DNA of 64,000 nt from Lunularia cruciata (taxonomy: Eukaryota; Streptophyta; Marchantiopsida; Lunulariales; Lunulariaceae), in contig OX419755.1 in NCBI GenBank assembly GCA_948567375.1, positions 3,415,001-3,479,000 of the forward strand, read 5' to 3'. The notes under the pieces are model-generated. The model was not told the origin of the DNA. It made no database searches and was given only the letters and a program-made list of their open reading frames with translations. Positions 22,780 to 33,322 of this stretch are shown here, one piece after another; position 1 is the first letter of the stretch, and each line of letters begins with the position of its first letter. The position numbers were made by a program, and so were the translations under genes.

Positions 22780-23400
22780 TTGATTAGTTCCAATGGGATT
22801 GAAGGCTCAACCTATGAAAGTTTGCTTCACTTGCAAGGTATGATATCTAATCGAGGTTGTAGGATTTTGGTTGATTCTGGAACTTCAAAGAATTGCATGT
22901 CTATGCAAGTAGCAAAGGAATTGGGTATTCCTATCAAGCTAGTGATTGGAAGTAGTTTGATGATGGCGGATGGTAGAAAAGGTTCTGCATTCCGCACCTT
23001 GCATCCTGTTACCTTCAAGATTGGGAAGGAGTATTTGGAGTGTATGAGGTTTGTAGTGGCACCTCTATATTATGATATCATTCTAGGTCTACCTTGGCTT
23101 GAACGTCATAAGGTTCAATTTGATTGGACTCGAGGCCAAATTCAAGTACAGCACCAAGATAGGAATTTCCGATTAGGTTGTCTGGCACCTCTGTGTAAGA
23201 CATCTAAGAATAGTCAGTCCCAAGATGGGAAGTTTGTCAAGAAGGTAGCCATAAAACAAACCTTGAAGGAAGTGGAGTCCCAAGATGGGAAGTTTGCCAA
23301 GAAGGCAACCATGGAGTAGGCTTGGAAGAGAGATGAGTCCCTAGAAGGGAAGTTTGTTAGTAAAGCAGCCATAGAGCAAGCTTTAGAGGAAGATAAGTCT
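22780..23400 (+). pseudogene. Protease and tandem-repeat linker of chromovirus B
   Basis: An open frame of about 180 codons (22780-23319). It shows the aspartic protease site ILVDSGTSKNCMS, then a DIILGLPWLERHKVQFDW block. From 23217 to 23400 come three 60-bp units coding SQDGKFVKKVAIKQTLKEVE-like repeats. The repeats lead straight into the RT frame, so they are probably a protease-RT spacer of variable length. Confidence 0.88.
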
Positions 23401-23409
23401 GTATTTGCG

Positions 23410-24840
23410 GTGTGGATCAAGCCAATTGCACAAGAGCAATCTGTGGAGGACCAAGAGCTTCATCAAGTAATGATTGATTGGATAGTTAAGGAGTTTGTGG
23501 ACGTGTTTCCGGATGATCTGCCAAAGGGATTACCCTCCGATCGAGGTATGCCTCTCAAGATCGAGTTATTGCCAAGGAGTATTCTAGTGAGTAGACCGAT
23601 CTATTGGCTCTCACCAAAGGAGTTGGAGGAGTTGCGAACAACACTTACAAAGTTGTTGGAGAAGGACTTCATATGACATAGTACCTCTCCTTGGGTAGCA
23701 CCGGTACTATTTGTTCCAAAGAAGGATGGAGGACTTTGTTTCTATATTGATTATCGTGGGCTCAATAAGCAAACCATGAAGAATGCATATTCCTTGCCTC
23801 AGATCAACGACTTGCTTGATCAACTAAGTGGAGCACATTACTTTTCCAAGTTGGATCTTCGCAGCGACTATTGGCAAATTCTGATTGATAGAGAAGATAT
23901 GCAAAAGACTACCTTTCGCACAAGGTGTGGGCATTTTGAGTGGAGAGTTTTACCTTTTTGGACTCACTAATGCTCTAGCAATCTTCATGGATCAGATGCA
24001 TTGGGTGTTGGATGGACTATTGGATCGGTCAGTTGTGGTGTTCTTGGATGATATCTTAATCTATAGTGAGATAGAGGCAGAATACATGAATCATGTGCGA
24101 GAAGTCCTACGATGACTATGACAATGGAAATTTTACTACAAGAAGTTGAAGTGTGCCTTTTGGCAAAAGGAGGTTACCTTCTTGGGTCATAAGATCTCCT
24201 CAGAGAGGATCAAGATGGAAGAAGAGAAGATCAAGACCACTACTGATTGGCCTACCCCAAAGGATCCTACAAAAGTACGGGCATTCAATGGATTGGCCAG
24301 TTTTTATTAGCGGTTTATCCACTATTATGCTCATGTGGCTGCACCATTGACTGACCTCTTGGGAAAGAACTTGAGCTTCCAATGGAACACCAAGCATGAA
24401 GAAGCATTCTAGAAGTTGAAACATATGGTGTCTTCAAGACCCATTCTTCAACCATATGATCCTCAACTACCTTGTGTGGTTGATTTTGATGCTTCTAACT
24501 TTGCAATTGGAATTGTGTTGCAACAGGAATTCTAGATGGACTACATCCCATTGCCTTTGTGTCTTGCCAACTAAATACAGCTGAAAGAAATTACTCTGCT
24601 CGAGATTGGGAACAACTTGCAATGGCATATGCCACCAAGGTATGGAGGCATTATCTCTTGGGGAAATAAGTGATCATGCAAACTGATCACAAGCTATTGT
24701 TGCAGACCTTACACTTGGAGCACATGAAGAGTCGACATCATCGATAGGAAGAGCAACTCCAATTGTTTGACATCAAACTTGAGTACAAACCATGTCAGTT
24801 CCATGTCATCCCTGATGCTCCATCACGATGACCTGATTTG
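23410..24840 (+). pseudogene. RT-RNase H of chromovirus B
   Basis: RT blocks: [14 protein letters not shown] (23595-23640), [20 protein letters not shown] (23700-23765), [14 protein letters not shown] (first catalytic Asp) and VVVFLDDILIYS (24030-24065). An extra T in a run at about 23955 shifts the frame before GLTNA. RNase H runs to about 24830 (VDFDASNFAIG at 24480). Stops include CGA-to-TGA at about 23675 and 24112 and CAG-to-TAG at about 24409. Confidence 0.9.
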
Positions 24841-24989
24841 AAGTCTCTTCCTCTTATTGCGGCAGCAATTACAATGGTGTCAATTGACCCCAAGACCCAT
24901 AACAAGTTTTGGGTAGCTCTACAACAAGATCCCTTCTTCCAAATGATGCATGGTCGTCTAACAACATGTGACAAGGAGTACAACACCTT

Positions 24990-25900
24990 CAAGGAAGGCC
25001 TCCTATTCCATGCAGACCGGATCTATGTTCCAGCCAAAGGTGATCTTTGACTTGTGCACCTTTAAGAAGCCCATTATTTACCCATCACTGGTCACATGGG
25101 TGTGGACAAGACCTTGGGTACCCTCCAACGTCAATGGTGGTGGCCCAACATGACACAAGATGTTCAAGAATTTGTCCGATCATGTGAAAGTTGCCAACAT
25201 AACAAGGCCAACAACCAGAAGCCGAGTGGACTCCTTCAACCGCTTGCCATTCCATCAGCTCATTGGGAGCATGTGAGCTTGGATCTCATCACATCCTTAG
25301 CAAAGAAAAAACAAGGACACACCGCCATTGTGGTGTTTGTGGATAAGCTTAGTAAGCAAATCCACTTGGCACCAACCTGTGATACCATGGATGCTCCAAC
25401 CTTAGCGCAAATCTACTTTGACAATGTCTTCAAGCATCATGGGATGCCACGCATACTCATCTCTGACCGTGATCTTTGATTTATTGGGAAGTTTTGACAA
25501 GCACTCTTTTAGATACTCAACACCAAGCTTGCTTTGTCCACGGCCTATCATCCTCAAACTGATGGACAAACCAAATGTGCAAATCGTACATTGGAGGATA
25601 TGTTGCGTGCCTTTGTCAATGTCCACCATACCAATTGGGATGAATGTCTTGCCGCTACAGAATTTGCCTACAACAATTCCAAACAGGCAAGCACCGGATT
25701 CTCTCCTTTCTTTCTCAATTTTGGCCAAGATCCGCTTGTTCCAGATTCTCTTCTTGCTCCCCCTCCATCTCAAGTTCCTCATTATTCCACATTCTTGACC
25801 ACTATATCCCAATCTCTCCAACAAGCCAAGTCTCACCTCCGTGTTGCTCAGAATCACCAAAAACAATATGCGGACCACCATCGTCATGATCTCACCTTTG
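24990..25900 (+). pseudogene. Integrase of chromovirus B
   Basis: Zinc-finger Cys pair CESCQH (about 25190), first Asp in SLDLITSL (about 25277), second Asp in FKHHGMPRILISDRD (25430-25473), then AYHPQTDGQTKCANRTLEDM (25540-25600). The last motif has Lys where integrases usually have the catalytic Glu. A stop at 25480 separates the Asp from the C-terminal half. Confidence 0.88.
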
Positions 25901-26139
25901 AAGTTGGTGATGAAGTCATGCTATCCTCTAGTAACCTCCCTCTCCCACTTGATACCCAAGTTTGTAAACTTGCCCTTAATTGGATAGGACCCTTTGCTAT
26001 CACCCAAATTGTCTCTCTTGTTGCTTATCGACTTGCTCTGCCTTGTCACATGCGTATCCATCCTGTCTTTTGTGTTTCCAAGTTGAAACCCTTTGTTCCT
26101 AACCCCTCTTCCTTTTCTTCTTGAGTCCAACCTCCTCCT

Positions 26140-26345
26140 CTTCCTATCCCTATTAATGATCATGAGGAGTACGAAGTTGATCGTATCCTTGCACATCGCC
26201 ATATTCAACGAGGCCGTTGCCGACATACGGAGTACAAGGTCCTTTGGAAATGGTATCCTCTTCATGATGCCACCTCAAAACCTCTTTCTCACCTTCAAAA
26301 TGCACAGACATACATCCAAGAATTCAAAGCTTCATTGGCGACGAG
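26140..26345 (+). pseudogene. Chromodomain of chromovirus B (frame open)
   Basis: INDHEEYEVDRILAHRHI, then HTEYKVLWKWYPLHDATSKP. Chromodomain fold positions Y-E-V-D-R-IL and LWK-Y are present; one core Gly and the second Trp seen in copy A (WKGYP, ATWEP) are replaced here by Trp and Ser-Lys. The frame runs to the polypurine tract agcgggggaat. Confidence 0.85.
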
Positions 26346-26355
26346 CGGGGGAATA

Positions 26356-26781
26356 TATAACAATATGGAGTTTAGCAATGAAGTTAGTTGGGCTTACAAA
26401 ATAGCACATAAGACAAAGTAGCCTAGAATATTCCGGAAGTATCTAAGAAGCTTCTTGGGAAGCTTCCTGGCTAGCTTAGCTTGCACCTCAAGTAAGTAGC
26501 TTTGAGAAAGAAGCTTCTAGAAGTTTCCAACTAGCTTAGCTTGCACGCCAAGTAGGCGGCTTCTAGAAGGAAGCTTCTTGAGAATCTTCCTAGTTAACTT
26601 GGCTTGCACTCTAAGAAAGTGGCTTGAGGAAGCTTCTTGAGAAAATTCTCAAGGGCCTTGTATGCTACCTATAAATACCAAAGCCAAAGCTCATGCTAGG
26701 CATTTGGAGTTTTCCCTCATTCAAGTGTCTGAATGTGAGTTTCTATTCTCCTATTTCTCTTCTTGGATTTGGTCTTTTACA
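26356..26781 (+). repeat. 3' LTR of chromovirus B with HSE array
   Basis: Starts tataaca (TG mutated to TA), ends ttttaca at 26781. Perfect four-unit HSE array GAAgcTTCtaGAAgtTTC at 26510-26527; TATA box 26670-26676. Followed by the aattt target duplication (26782-26786). Confidence 0.92.
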
Positions 26782-26786
26782 AATTT

Positions 26787-27560
26787 GGTTCTTGACTTCA
26801 AGCACCACAAAACAATCCAGAGCTTCATCTTCCAGGATATCTGGAATTTTCATGATGGTGTTTTGGACTTATGTGATGTAACTTCTTACAAAACCAATTT
26901 GTTTCAATTCTACCAATCTATCTCGTGCAGTTTGTCTAGCATTTATAGCTTGGAACCAATTAATTATTGCACACTTGAATTCTGCCCACATTAAGATTGG
27001 TGCAAAAATTTATCATTTAGCTCGCTCCACTCGGAATCTCTACCATAGCTTTGCTACTCTATCCAATTGGCTAAAAGCCAAGAGAATCTATTTTCACTCG
27101 TCTTGTATATTGGTAGCTTCAAAATAACATTCACAGTCAAACACAAAATTCTCCACTTCACTCGGAAGATTCTTAATTTCAAATACCTTGGGTTGAGGGA
27201 ATCAGATTTGATCTGCTCCTTCTCAAACTGGTACTCTCTCTATGTGCTCTTGCCGTCAAAGATCTTGTTCATCCAACAATGGAGTAAGGTGCTTGATTTG
27301 TTGTTGCATAGCAAGGATAACATCAATCATTGCCGCTATGGTTGCTACTCTATCATGCCACCCCTAATCTATCTAATTTATTAACACATAGAAGTAGCAC
27401 ATCTACCATTCTCCATAACTTAACACCGGAAGCACCAAGGGTTCCTTAAAAATGGTGATCATATGCAAAAAATATTATCCAAATTTTGAGGTGATGAATT
27501 GCGTGAAATGATGCTTGGGTAGGACTTGGACACATAAATCCCAATGGTTTGGTGGAGGTG
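26787..27560 (-). pseudogene. N-terminal gag of chromovirus A, beyond the B insertion
   Basis: Minus-strand sequence matching copy B gag from its start to DQFVRGLK, where B is inserted. It continues at 21138 downwards. Between it and the 5' LTR (27611) lies the untranslated leader with the primer site. Confidence 0.8.
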
Positions 27561-27610
27561 GATTTGGTGGTCCATAAATTCCATCCATCCCATTCCTGCT
27601 CTAATACCAA

Positions 27611-28009
27611 TGTAAAAGATCAAGACCAAGGAGAGAGATAGAAGAATGAAAACTCATATTGATATACTTGAATGTGGGAAAACCCCAAATGCCTAGCATG
27701 AGCTTCTGCTTTGGTATTTATAGGTAGCATACAAGGCCCTTGAGAAGCTTCTTGAGATGTTTCCTTGAGCCACTTTCATAGAGTGCAAGCCAAGTTAACC
27801 AAGAATTTTCTCAAGAAGCTTCCTTTTAGAAGCTGTCTACTTGGCGTGCAAGCTAAGCTAGTTAGAAGCTTCTAGAAGCTACCTACTTTGGGTGCAAGTT
27901 AGCTAGTCAAGAAGATTCCTAGATGTTTCTAAAATATTTTGGGCTAATTTGGCTTATTCTCTACTTTGTTAGCCTCACTAACTACGTTGCTAAACTCCAT
28001 ATTGTTACA
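27611..28009 (-). repeat. 5' LTR of chromovirus A
   Basis: Inverted LTR. HSE units GAAgcTTCtaGAA at 27865-27877 (fourth unit mutated), TATA box (minus) at 27716-27722. Followed by the tggac target duplication at 28010-28014. Confidence 0.88.
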
Positions 28010-28507
28010 TGGACGGAGCAACAAAGCTATGGTGGCAATTTCAAGTGGAGCAGGCTGAAAAGTAGTTTGTTGCACCAATCTTGACATGAGAAGAATTCAA
28101 GGGTGCAATAATTAGGCAATTCCAACCAATCAATGCCACACAAGCTATATGAGATAATTTAGTAGAGTTGAAGCAAGTTAGTCCTATAAAAGCTACATCA
28201 CACAATTCCAAAACACCATTATGAAAATTCCATATATAATGGATGGTGAAGCTTTGGATTGATTTGTGAGGGGCTTGAAGTCACAAACCAAATAAGAAAT
28301 GACTATGCAAGAGCCAAAATATTTGGAAGAAGCCATGCAGCTAGTAGAGCGCTTTGATTCCTTGGTTATCACAACTTGGTCTTGACCTTGACCTTCACAA
28401 AACCAACTAACATAATACACATGTGTTGCCAAGCCAACACCAATGGAGATTAATGCCATCCAATGAAGACCATTTGGTATAGAAAATTGTGAAAGATTAT
28501 GATAAAA
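28010..28507 (+). pseudogene. gag remainder of chromovirus C
   Basis: Continues from 16724 after the A insertion. It matches copy B gag up to about 22620, then jumps at about 28507 to sequence matching about 23325 of B. This removes the zinc knuckle, the protease and most linker repeats. Confidence 0.8.
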
Positions 28508-30280
28508 TGGCCCAAAGATAAGTCCCTAGATGGGAAGTTTGTCAGTGAAGCAACTATAGAGGAAACTTTGGAGAAAGATAAGTCTATTTTTGCGGTATGG
28601 ATCAACCCGATTGCACAAGGAGAATCTAAGAAGGATCAAGAACCTCATCAAGCAATGGTTGATCAAATAGTTCAGGAGTTTGCAAACATGTTTCTGGATA
28701 ATCTACCAAAGGGATTACTCTCTGATCATGGTATGCCCTTCAAGATTGAGTTATTGCTAAAGAGTACTCTATTCAGTAGACCAATCTATTGACCAAAGGA
28801 GTTAGAGGAGTTTCAAACAACACTTACAAAGTTCTTGGAGAAGGATTTCATATGATATAGTACATCTCCTTAGGGAGCACTGGTACTATTTGGTCCAAAG
28901 AAGGATGGAGGAATTCATTTTTATATCAATTACCATGGGCTTAATAAACAAATGGTGAAGAATGCATATCCCTTGCCTTTAATTGATGACTTGCTTGATC
29001 AATTGAGTGGAGCATGATACTTCTCCAAGTTGGATCTTTGTAGTGACTATTGGCAAATATCCATTGAAAGGGAGGATGTGCAAAAGACTGCCTCTCATAC
29101 AAGGTATGTACATTTTGAATGGAAAGATTTACCCTTTGGGCTCACTAATGCTTAGATGCATCAGATGCATTGGGTGTTGGATGGACTACTAGATCAGTAT
29201 GTGGTGGTGTTCTTGGATGACATTTTAATCTATAGCAAGATAGAGGCAAAAAATGTAATTCATGTGCGGGAAATCTTAAGGCAACTATGTCAATGGAAGT
29301 TTTATTGCAAGAAGTCAAAGTGTGCCTTTTGGGTGAAGGAAGTCACCTTCTTGGGTCACAAGATCTCTTTAAATGGGATGAAGATGGAAGAGGAGAAAAT
29401 CAAGGCCACTACTGATTGGCCTACTCCCAAGGATGCCATAGAAGTGTATGCATTTAATGGATTGGCAAGCTTTTACCGACGGTTCATCCACTACTATGCT
29501 CATGTAGTCATATCTTTGATTGACCTCTTGGGGAAGAACTCAAGCTTTGAGTGGACCACCAAGCACAAAGAAGCATTCCAAAAGCTGAAACATATGGTGT
29601 CTTCTTGACCTATTCTTCAACCATATGATCCTCAATGACCTTGTGTGGTTGACTTTGATACTTCTAACTTTGCCGTTGGAGTTGGGTTGTAGCAAGAATT
29701 CCTAAATGGGTTACATCTCATTGCCTTTGCATCTCACCAGTTAAACACCGTAGAAAGGAATTACTCTAGATGAGATTGGGAATAACTAGCAATGTTACAT
29801 GCCACCAAGGTATAGAGGCACTATCTCTTGGGAAAACATGTGATTATGCAAGCTAATCACAAACCTTATTGCAAGCATTACAATTGGAACACATGAAGAG
29901 TCGACATCATTGATGGGAGGAGCAACTCCAATTGTTTGACATCAAACTTGAGTACAAACCAGGTTGGTTCCATGTCATCCTTGATAACCTATCACAACGG
30001 CCTGATTTGAAGTTTCTTGCTCTCATCACAACAACCATTAAAATGGTGTCAATCAACCCCAAGACCCAAAATAAGTTTAGATCAGCTCTACAACAAGATC
30101 CTTCTTCTAGATGGTACATGGTCATCTTGCAACATGTGACAAGGAGTAAAACAAATTCTTCTTCAAGTAAGGCCTTCTATTCTATGAGGACCAGATATAT
30201 ATTCTAGCCAAGGGTGATCTTCGACTTGTGCGCCTCCAAGAAGCCCATGACTTACCAATCGTTGGTCACATGGGTGTTGT
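28508..30280 (+). pseudogene. RT-RNase H of chromovirus C, broken
   Basis: One linker unit, then RT blocks including VVFLDDILIYSK (about 29205-29240) and FYCKKSKCAFWVKEVTFLGH (about 29300). RNase H follows and the sequence ends in the segment before the integrase finger. No integrase core follows. Confidence 0.85.
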
Positions 30281-30523
30281 AATACCAATAGCTAGATAGA
30301 TGATCTAGAGATGAAAATTTGTTTGGTAATATCTAGAAGGATATTATAAATGATGGACTTAGTAGATAAGCTAGAGGTATCACCAAAAGAGTATTTCTAC
30401 TAATGGACCAAAATTTAAAACATGCTTGGAAACTTTAGAATGAATAGCTAGACAAATGATCTAGAGTTGAAACTTGAGGTGGTAACATGTAGAAGGACGT
30501 CACCAACTAGCAGTGGAGGAATA
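30281..30523 (+). repeat. Filler with an imperfect 60-bp direct repeat in place of integrase
   Basis: Where integrase and chromodomain should be, the sequence holds two similar segments, about 30287-30345 and 30447-30502 (both aatagctaga..atgatctagag and a later tagaagga). It then rejoins element sequence just before the polypurine tract. Origin unknown. Confidence 0.7.
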
Positions 30524-30943
30524 TGTAACAATATGGAGTTTAACGACAAAGTTAGTTAGGGCTAACAAAGTAGCAAATAGGACAAATTAGTTTAGAATAT
30601 TCCAATAGTATCTAGGAAGCTTCTTGGGAAGCTTCTCAACTTAACTTGCACCCCAAGTAGGTAGCTTCTAGAAGGAAGCTTCTAGAAGCTTCCAACTAGC
30701 TTAGCTTGCACGCCAAGTAAACGGCTTCTAGAAGGAAGCTTCTTGAGAAGCTTCCCGGTTAACTTGGCTTACACTCCAAGAAAGTGGCTTAAGGAAACTT
30801 CTTTAGAAGCTTCTCAAGGCCTTGTATACTCCCTATAAATACCAAAGCTAAAGATCATGCTAGGCATTTGGAGTTTCACTCATTCAAGTGTCCCAATGTG
30901 AGCTCCATTCTCCTATTTCTCTCCTTGGTCTTGGTCTTTTACA
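30524..30943 (+). repeat. 3' LTR of chromovirus C with HSE array
   Basis: TGTAACA at the start, TTTTACA at the end. Perfect array GAAgcTTCtaGAAgcTTC at 30675-30692 with another TTCtaGAA at 30666-30673; TATA box 30834-30840. Confidence 0.9.
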
Positions 30944-32470
30944 CTGTGCACATTGACATAAATGAGGAAATCATGGGTGTCATCAATAATTGTCTATTTA
31001 ACTAAAGGAGAGATGAGCAGCTATGCTATCTAAGGTTACAAGTGTCACAACCTTGCATTGTCTTAGACCCATTCTTCCACTCATTCTTGACTTGAACGCT
31101 TCCAAGGCCACAAAAGACATCTCCTTGGACTCAAAAGATGGCACTATTAAGATGGCATCATAAGGTTTCATTTTGGAGGCTTAGTTCTTTTGTTTAAGCT
31201 TCCAAAATTGGCTATGAAGTTCTCAATGTGTTTTCAACATCTACCGTATCAATGGAAGTCCTCTTTTGGTGACTTCTCTATCCAATCTATTTAGATCATC
31301 AAGTATAACATCTTTGAAGATATTATTAAACCAGTTTTCACCTTTAGATCATTTGTTTAATTAATGGTATTAGAACCACGTATAGCCACCACTCAAGAAC
31401 CTATTGATAGCTGCCAAGGTTATAGTTAAAGCTGCCAAGGTTATAACCCAAGTGGCCAAGCAAATTAGTTAAGATGCTACCATTGAAGTGAGAGTTGAGT
31501 AGATGTCCCTAGAATCATAATCCACAAAACTTAATGAACTTAAAGATAAGGGAAAAAACATTAAACCACTACTTTTCCAAGTATGACCAATATAAATTGA
31601 TCATACTTGGTTGTTTGTAAAATTAAAGAACCGTAATAATTATAGTTGAAAATTATAATATAATTTGATGGTGCTCATTGAAATGATCATTTAGAAATAG
31701 GCAATCCATTATAATACATGTAAGATGATGCATCATGTATTCTATAACCTATCCAAGCTCTCAAGGAAAGTTGATACAAATATGTTGCTTTATTTGACAT
31801 ATGTATTAATGTGCAAATTTAATCTACTTATAGTTTGGATAATTTCTGATGTGGTTTGAGGTATTGATTAACATATTAACATGTAAAAATAAAATATCCA
31901 ATCTTATGTATTACATCATGGAAAAAATGAAACTTAATTTGGATAACCTTTTCTGTTTACTTTTTACCAATTATCTCATACTAATTTTTTTTGTAATTTC
32001 TAAAAATAATAAAATGATTTTTTAGTGAAATCTATATATGGAAACAGTATATGTTAGATAGAAAACTACTACTTTTATTAATTTCAAGAATATAAGAGTA
32101 AAATGATTTTAGACTCATGTTATATTCAAGGGTGCAAATTATTCTTAGTTTATTTTGATAGATTTTAATAGTGTTAATAATATTAATATATTTTACACAC
32201 TAATTGAAGAAAATTCTAGATAATAAGTACCAAGTATTGCTAATCTAAAATTAATGTCATTGTCAAAATGAGATATGGATATAAAAATGTTTTAATTACA
32301 ATTAATTATTTAATTTTATTTTTTTAATTTTAGTCTTTTACAGTTTTTTCATATCTTTAATAATTTTCTTTTATAAACTACTAGTATATTGTGTGTCCCA
32401 TATATTATAATGAAAGAAAAACATGGAGCTCAATTTTCTACGGAAACACCACAGTAACATCTGAAACTCC
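30944..32470. other. AT-rich intergenic DNA, no gene seen
   Basis: No recognisable frame or domain. It becomes strongly A/T-rich from 31560. A short doubled motif (agctgccaaggttata) occurs near 31410-31446. Confidence 0.45.
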
Positions 32471-32477
32471 GTCTTAT

Positions 32478-32510
32478 CCCTTCCCATCGGTTTTTCTACG
32501 CGGTCGCCTA
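32478..32510 (+). repeat. Partial REL-LINE 3' tail
   Basis: cccttcccatcggtttttct followed by acgcggtcgcc, matching the end of the tail at 690-765. Confidence 0.6.
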
Positions 32511-33192
32511 CTTCTTTCGTATTTACGTAAAAGGTCCAATATTGCAAGCTACTAGGGACCATTAGGCATCTGTCCATACGCCATAACACCTAAATCGTAA
32601 GCCTCCGAAGGAACCATCGGTTTGAAGTAACACCTCGGTCCGTCTCCCTCTCCACTGGCTCATGCTTGTCACCCATCCGACTATGTATTGAAATCCAACT
32701 GCCACATTTTGATGCCCATCCATCTTTATTCATAATAAGATCCCACCGCCATTAAAAATTATATTTTGGCATAGTTAAGAACCCTGTTAGCATTCAAATC
32801 TATTATAGATATAGATAGATACCATCTTATCATTAAAATATTTATGTATTAATATTATTTTATATTTACATATAATTTATTTCATATTATGAAATATTTT
32901 TGAATAAATTAAATATATATCCCCGAAATATCTCTATGGATTAAGTAATATCAAACATAACGAAGATACTCAAGACCGTGCAAGTGCATGGGCATCGAAC
33001 TAGTTTATTGTAAGAAATCTGACTGACTGTGGGACTGCAGTCAAAGAGGATGGACGTTTCGTCAACCCCTACAAGAAGTCATCGAAAGGAGCGGACCGCG
33101 GCTAAGGCAATAGCTCCAGTGCCTGAAAGTCCTTCGAGTAGTGGTTGATTCCGAAGTCGACAAATCATAAGTCGGAGGTACTTGCTTACCTA
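32511..33192. other. Intergenic DNA, no gene seen
   Basis: No coding signal recognised. AT-rich from 32750 to 32950. Confidence 0.4.
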
Positions 33193-33206
33193 TTTCTCAA
33201 ATTGAT

Positions 33207-33254
33207 GGGGTCTTCCCATCCTTCATTTTTTCTACGCGGTCGTCCTTTTACTAC
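33207..33254 (+). repeat. REL-LINE 3' tail insertion with target duplication
   Basis: A 48-bp tail segment flanked by near-identical 14-bp repeats, tttctcaaattgat (33193-33206) and tttctcaaatcgat (33255-33268). This is the signature of target-primed LINE insertion of an extremely 5'-truncated copy. Confidence 0.75.
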
Positions 33255-33281
33255 TTTCTCAAATCGATATTATTGGCTATG

Positions 33282-33322
33282 CCTTGTACTGCTTGGTGGG
33301 TCTTCATGTGGTCGCCTTTTTA
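33282..33322 (+). repeat. Degraded REL-LINE 3' tail
   Basis: ccttgtactgcttggtggg followed by tcttcatgtggtcgcctttt; an internally shortened tail. Confidence 0.6.

Larger units (their letters stand above)
21144..26781 (+). mobile_element. Chromovirus copy B: innermost, most complete copy
   Basis: 5638 bp: 5' LTR (21144-21577), primer-binding site, gag with zinc knuckle, protease, linker repeats, RT, RNase H, integrase, chromodomain, polypurine tract and 3' LTR (26356-26781). It lies in plus orientation inside gag of element A with exact 5-bp duplications (aattt). The order PR-RT-RH-IN-chromodomain defines a Ty3/gypsy chromovirus. Stops in gag and pol make it non-functional as read. It is the youngest of the three by nesting order. 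Confidence 0.95.
16725..28009 (-). mobile_element. Chromovirus copy A: middle layer, inserted in C and split by B
   Basis: Minus orientation. The 5' LTR is 27611-28009 and the 3' LTR 16725-17137. It is flanked by identical 5-bp duplications tggac (16720-16724 and 28010-28014). Internally it is split by element B (21144-26781), itself flanked by aattt (21139-21143 and 26782-26786). Read on the minus strand, gag lies at 27560-26787 and 21138-20700, then protease, linker repeats, RT, RNase H, integrase and chromodomain down to 17170. It keeps every domain but carries stops. Confidence 0.92.
15781..30943 (+). mobile_element. Chromovirus copy C: outer shell of a three-level nest
   Basis: The 5' LTR is 15781-16190 and the 3' LTR 30524-30943. 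Internal sequence is 16191-16724 and 28010-30523; the middle (16725-28009) is element A, inserted in gag. Joining 16724 to 28015 restores the gag frame seen in copy B (caattgga followed by acaaagctatgg). C has lost the zinc knuckle and protease at about 28507 and the integrase and chromodomain at about 30280, both judged against B. Its flanks cttct (15776-15780) and ctgtg (30944-30948) do not form a clear target duplication. Confidence 0.85.

Noticed and set aside
15776-30948. Target-site duplication of element C
   Set aside because: The flanking pentamers cttct and ctgtg differ, so a duplication cannot be claimed.
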